Source: Acidimicrobiales bacterium (lineage in GTDB: Bacteria > Actinomycetota > Acidimicrobiia > Acidimicrobiales > SKKL01). From it: a stretch of 64,000 nucleotides of DNA. The notes beneath the pieces are model-generated. The model worked only from the letters and a program-made list of their open reading frames with translations. It had not been told where the DNA came from and ran no database searches. A program made the position numbers and the translations under genes. The stretch covers positions 496,001 to 560,000 of the forward strand of contig JAXHLR010000006.1 in NCBI GenBank assembly GCA_034521975.1, read 5' to 3'. Within the stretch, counting starts at the first letter, position 1. The number at the start of each line of letters is the position of its first letter. This document shows positions 62,668-64,000 of the stretch, one piece after another.

Positions 62668-63368
62668 TTCGGTCAGCAATTCGCCTTTGGCACCAGCTTC
62701 TACGCGGGATCAGCTTAGCCCTGGTCGTCCTGGTAGCAGCTGGCGGGTGGGCATTCGGCTCGTTCTCAGTGGCACCAGCTGCCGCCAGTCCGAGGGTCGG
62801 CATGGCCTCGTTTCATGACAACGCTGGCTCGGTCTCCACCTACGACTACCCGCGATGACTTCGCGCGCCTTCCGCCTGTCCCTTCCGACGTGGAGGGCGA
62901 GATCGTGGGGCGCCCAAACACCATCAGCGACCCTGATCTCACCCTTCCCGTCGAGATGGCACCAACGCCGGCCGACGCCGAACGATGCCTGGTCAAGATC
63001 AACGCCGGCGACCCGGCGCGGTCGCGACCTCTCATCCGACTCCAGTCGCAATCCGAGCCAACCGCCTCATCCCCTATCGAAGGGCTCCACGTCGACACCT
63101 TCAACCAAGACCGGGGCCCGCAGCCATCCAGGCGGCGATGGTCCACGCTCAGTTCGAGAACCCGGTCGCCACATCCTCGATCGCGGTGGCTGCAACCGGA
63201 CGGTCCACCCCTCGGGTCAATCAGACGCTCGATGCGGACCTCATCGGCACTCGACGACTCAGATCCCGACGAGGTCGGCCACCTGATCAGGTCGCGGCCG
63301 AGCCGCACTCGGCCTCGAAGTCGGCGAGGCGGACCAGGAAGCGTTCGGGGTCGACCAGGTGCGGATAG
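62664..63368 (+). pseudogene. Frame-broken secreted protein
   Basis: The first 64 codons (62664-62858) give a basic start, a hydrophobic core (about residues 16-33) and an Ala-rich cleavage region, a clear signal peptide, ending GSVSTYDYPR and a stop. Protein-like coding with GC-rich third positions continues in the +1 frame from about 62860 (FARLPPVPSDVEGEIVGRPN to GLHVDTFNQDR, 63115), then returns to the first frame (AAIQAAMVHAQFENPVATS) to about 63290. At least two frameshifts are needed to join these. Function unknown; the 3' part overlaps the convergent hydrolase gene. The ATG overlaps the preceding stop (ATGA). Confidence 0.45.
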
Positions 63369-64000
63369 TGGCCGTGCCCGTCCCAGAGCTCGACCTGGGC
63401 CTGTGGGATGAGACCGGTGAGCCACCTGGCGTAGTCGTCGCCGGGATCGTTGCCGAAGATCGACAGGTGGGGCACGGTGACGCCGGGAGCGACCATGGCG
63501 GCCAAACCGTCGAGGTCCTCGTCGGAGGTCGAGAAGGTGAGCTCCCACACGCCGAGGACCACCTCGGGTCGGGCCGTTTCGCGATTGGCGGCGAGTCGGG
63601 AGCGGAGCGAGTCGGGCACCAGCGGGCCGTCGAGGTGACGGAACAGGGCGTCCAGCGCGGCGTGGAACCCGCTGCCCCGCAGCTGGTGTTCGAGCTGGCG
63701 GATCGTGGCGGCCGAGTCCGAGAACCGCAGGGTCTGGTCGATGGTCACCACGCCCCGGGTCGACGCTCCCGCGGCATAGGCGGTGGCGACCACCGCGCCG
63801 AGCGAGTGACCCACCACCAGCGGCGTGTCGACCCCGCTGGCATCGACCACGGCCTCGACGTCGTGAGCCATGCCGAGGGGTGAGTAGTCGTCGCTGTCAC
63901 CGGACCGTCCGTGCCCCCGCAGGTCGAGGCGCACCACGGTGTGATCGACGGTGAGTCGCTCGTCGATCGGGCTCCAGTCGAGCGACGAGTCGGTGATGCC
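63287..64000 (-). CDS. Alpha/beta-fold hydrolase, 5' end outside window
   Basis: The visible 237 codons cover most of an alpha/beta hydrolase. They contain RLDLRGHGRSGDSD (strand and oxyanion region), the nucleophile elbow GHSLG, a cap region, and the catalytic histidine near the C-terminus in WDGHGHYPHLVDP. The frame stays open to the window edge (GITDSSLDWSPI), which resembles the typical HG-x-W start of the fold, so the true start lies beyond. Substrate unknown. It converges on the decayed secreted-protein gene. Confidence 0.85.
   Translation of the reverse strand, partial: GITDSSLDWSPIDERLTVDHTVVRLDLRGHGRSGDSDDYSPLGMAHDVEAVVDASGVDTPLVVGHSLGAVVATAYAAGASTRGVVTIDQTLRFSDSAATIRQLEHQLRGSGFHAALDALFRHLDGPLVPDSLRSRLAANRETARPEVVLGVWELTFSTSDEDLDGLAAMVAPGVTVPHLSIFGNDPGDDYARWLTGLIPQAQVELWDGHGHYPHLVDPERFLVRLADFEAECGSAAT

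Noticed and set aside
62766-63548. 260-codon minus-strand frame overlapping the end of the alpha/beta hydrolase
   Set aside because: It shares bases with the clearly conserved hydrolase in another frame, and its translation is arginine-rich noise without motifs.

Overview
This window reads as chromosomal DNA from a high-GC Gram-positive bacterium (Actinomycetota). The lineage signs are the zinc-binding type Z S14, the short-lid adenylate kinase, the order infA-rpmJ-rpsM-rpsK-rpsD-rpoA-rplQ-truA-rplM-rpsI-glmM, frequent GTG starts, and promoters that place the transcript start at or next to the start codon. The details (L33 with an altered zinc ribbon, long charged tails on S3, L22 and L10) suggest a less-studied class such as Acidimicrobiia; that placement is inference.

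Positions 1-38,683 are almost entirely the core translation and transcription superoperon, on the minus strand. In transcription order: tuf2, rpmG, an ECF sigma/anti-sigma pair, tRNA-Trp, secE, nusG, rplK, rplA, rplJ, rplL, rpoB, rpoC, rpsL, rpsG, fusA, tuf1, rpsJ, then rplC through rpsI and the start of glmM. One interruption breaks the conserved rpsJ-rplC junction: a pentapeptide-repeat protein gene and, on the plus strand, the deleted remnant of a MOSC-domain gene. The operon restarts there from a good promoter with a structured leader. Other promoter candidates lie before infA, rpsL, rpoB (two in tandem) and rplK.

Positions 38,763-46,200 are mixed: tRNA-Met, tRNA-Thr and tRNA-Tyr; an SMC/ABC-like membrane protein with worn ATP-binding motifs; a GNAT acetyltransferase; an AbiEi/DUF559 protein flanked by two related palindromes; YajQ; a methyltransferase; a HAD phosphatase; and acetyl-CoA synthetase.

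Positions 46,203-57,639 hold a complex I operon, nuoABCDHIJKLMN, followed by a MidA/NDUFAF7-type methyltransferase. The NADH-oxidising module nuoEFG is absent from its usual place between nuoD and nuoH, so this locus encodes an 11-subunit enzyme whose electron donor is not defined by the window.

Positions 57,754-64,000 are accessory: a membrane-anchored neocarzinostatin-like protein, a YD/RHS-repeat polymorphic toxin with frameshifts and its own strong promoter, an overlapping small gene that is a candidate immunity gene, a frame-broken secreted protein, and the start of an alpha/beta hydrolase. Frameshifts cluster in this region only, which suggests relaxed selection on the toxin locus.
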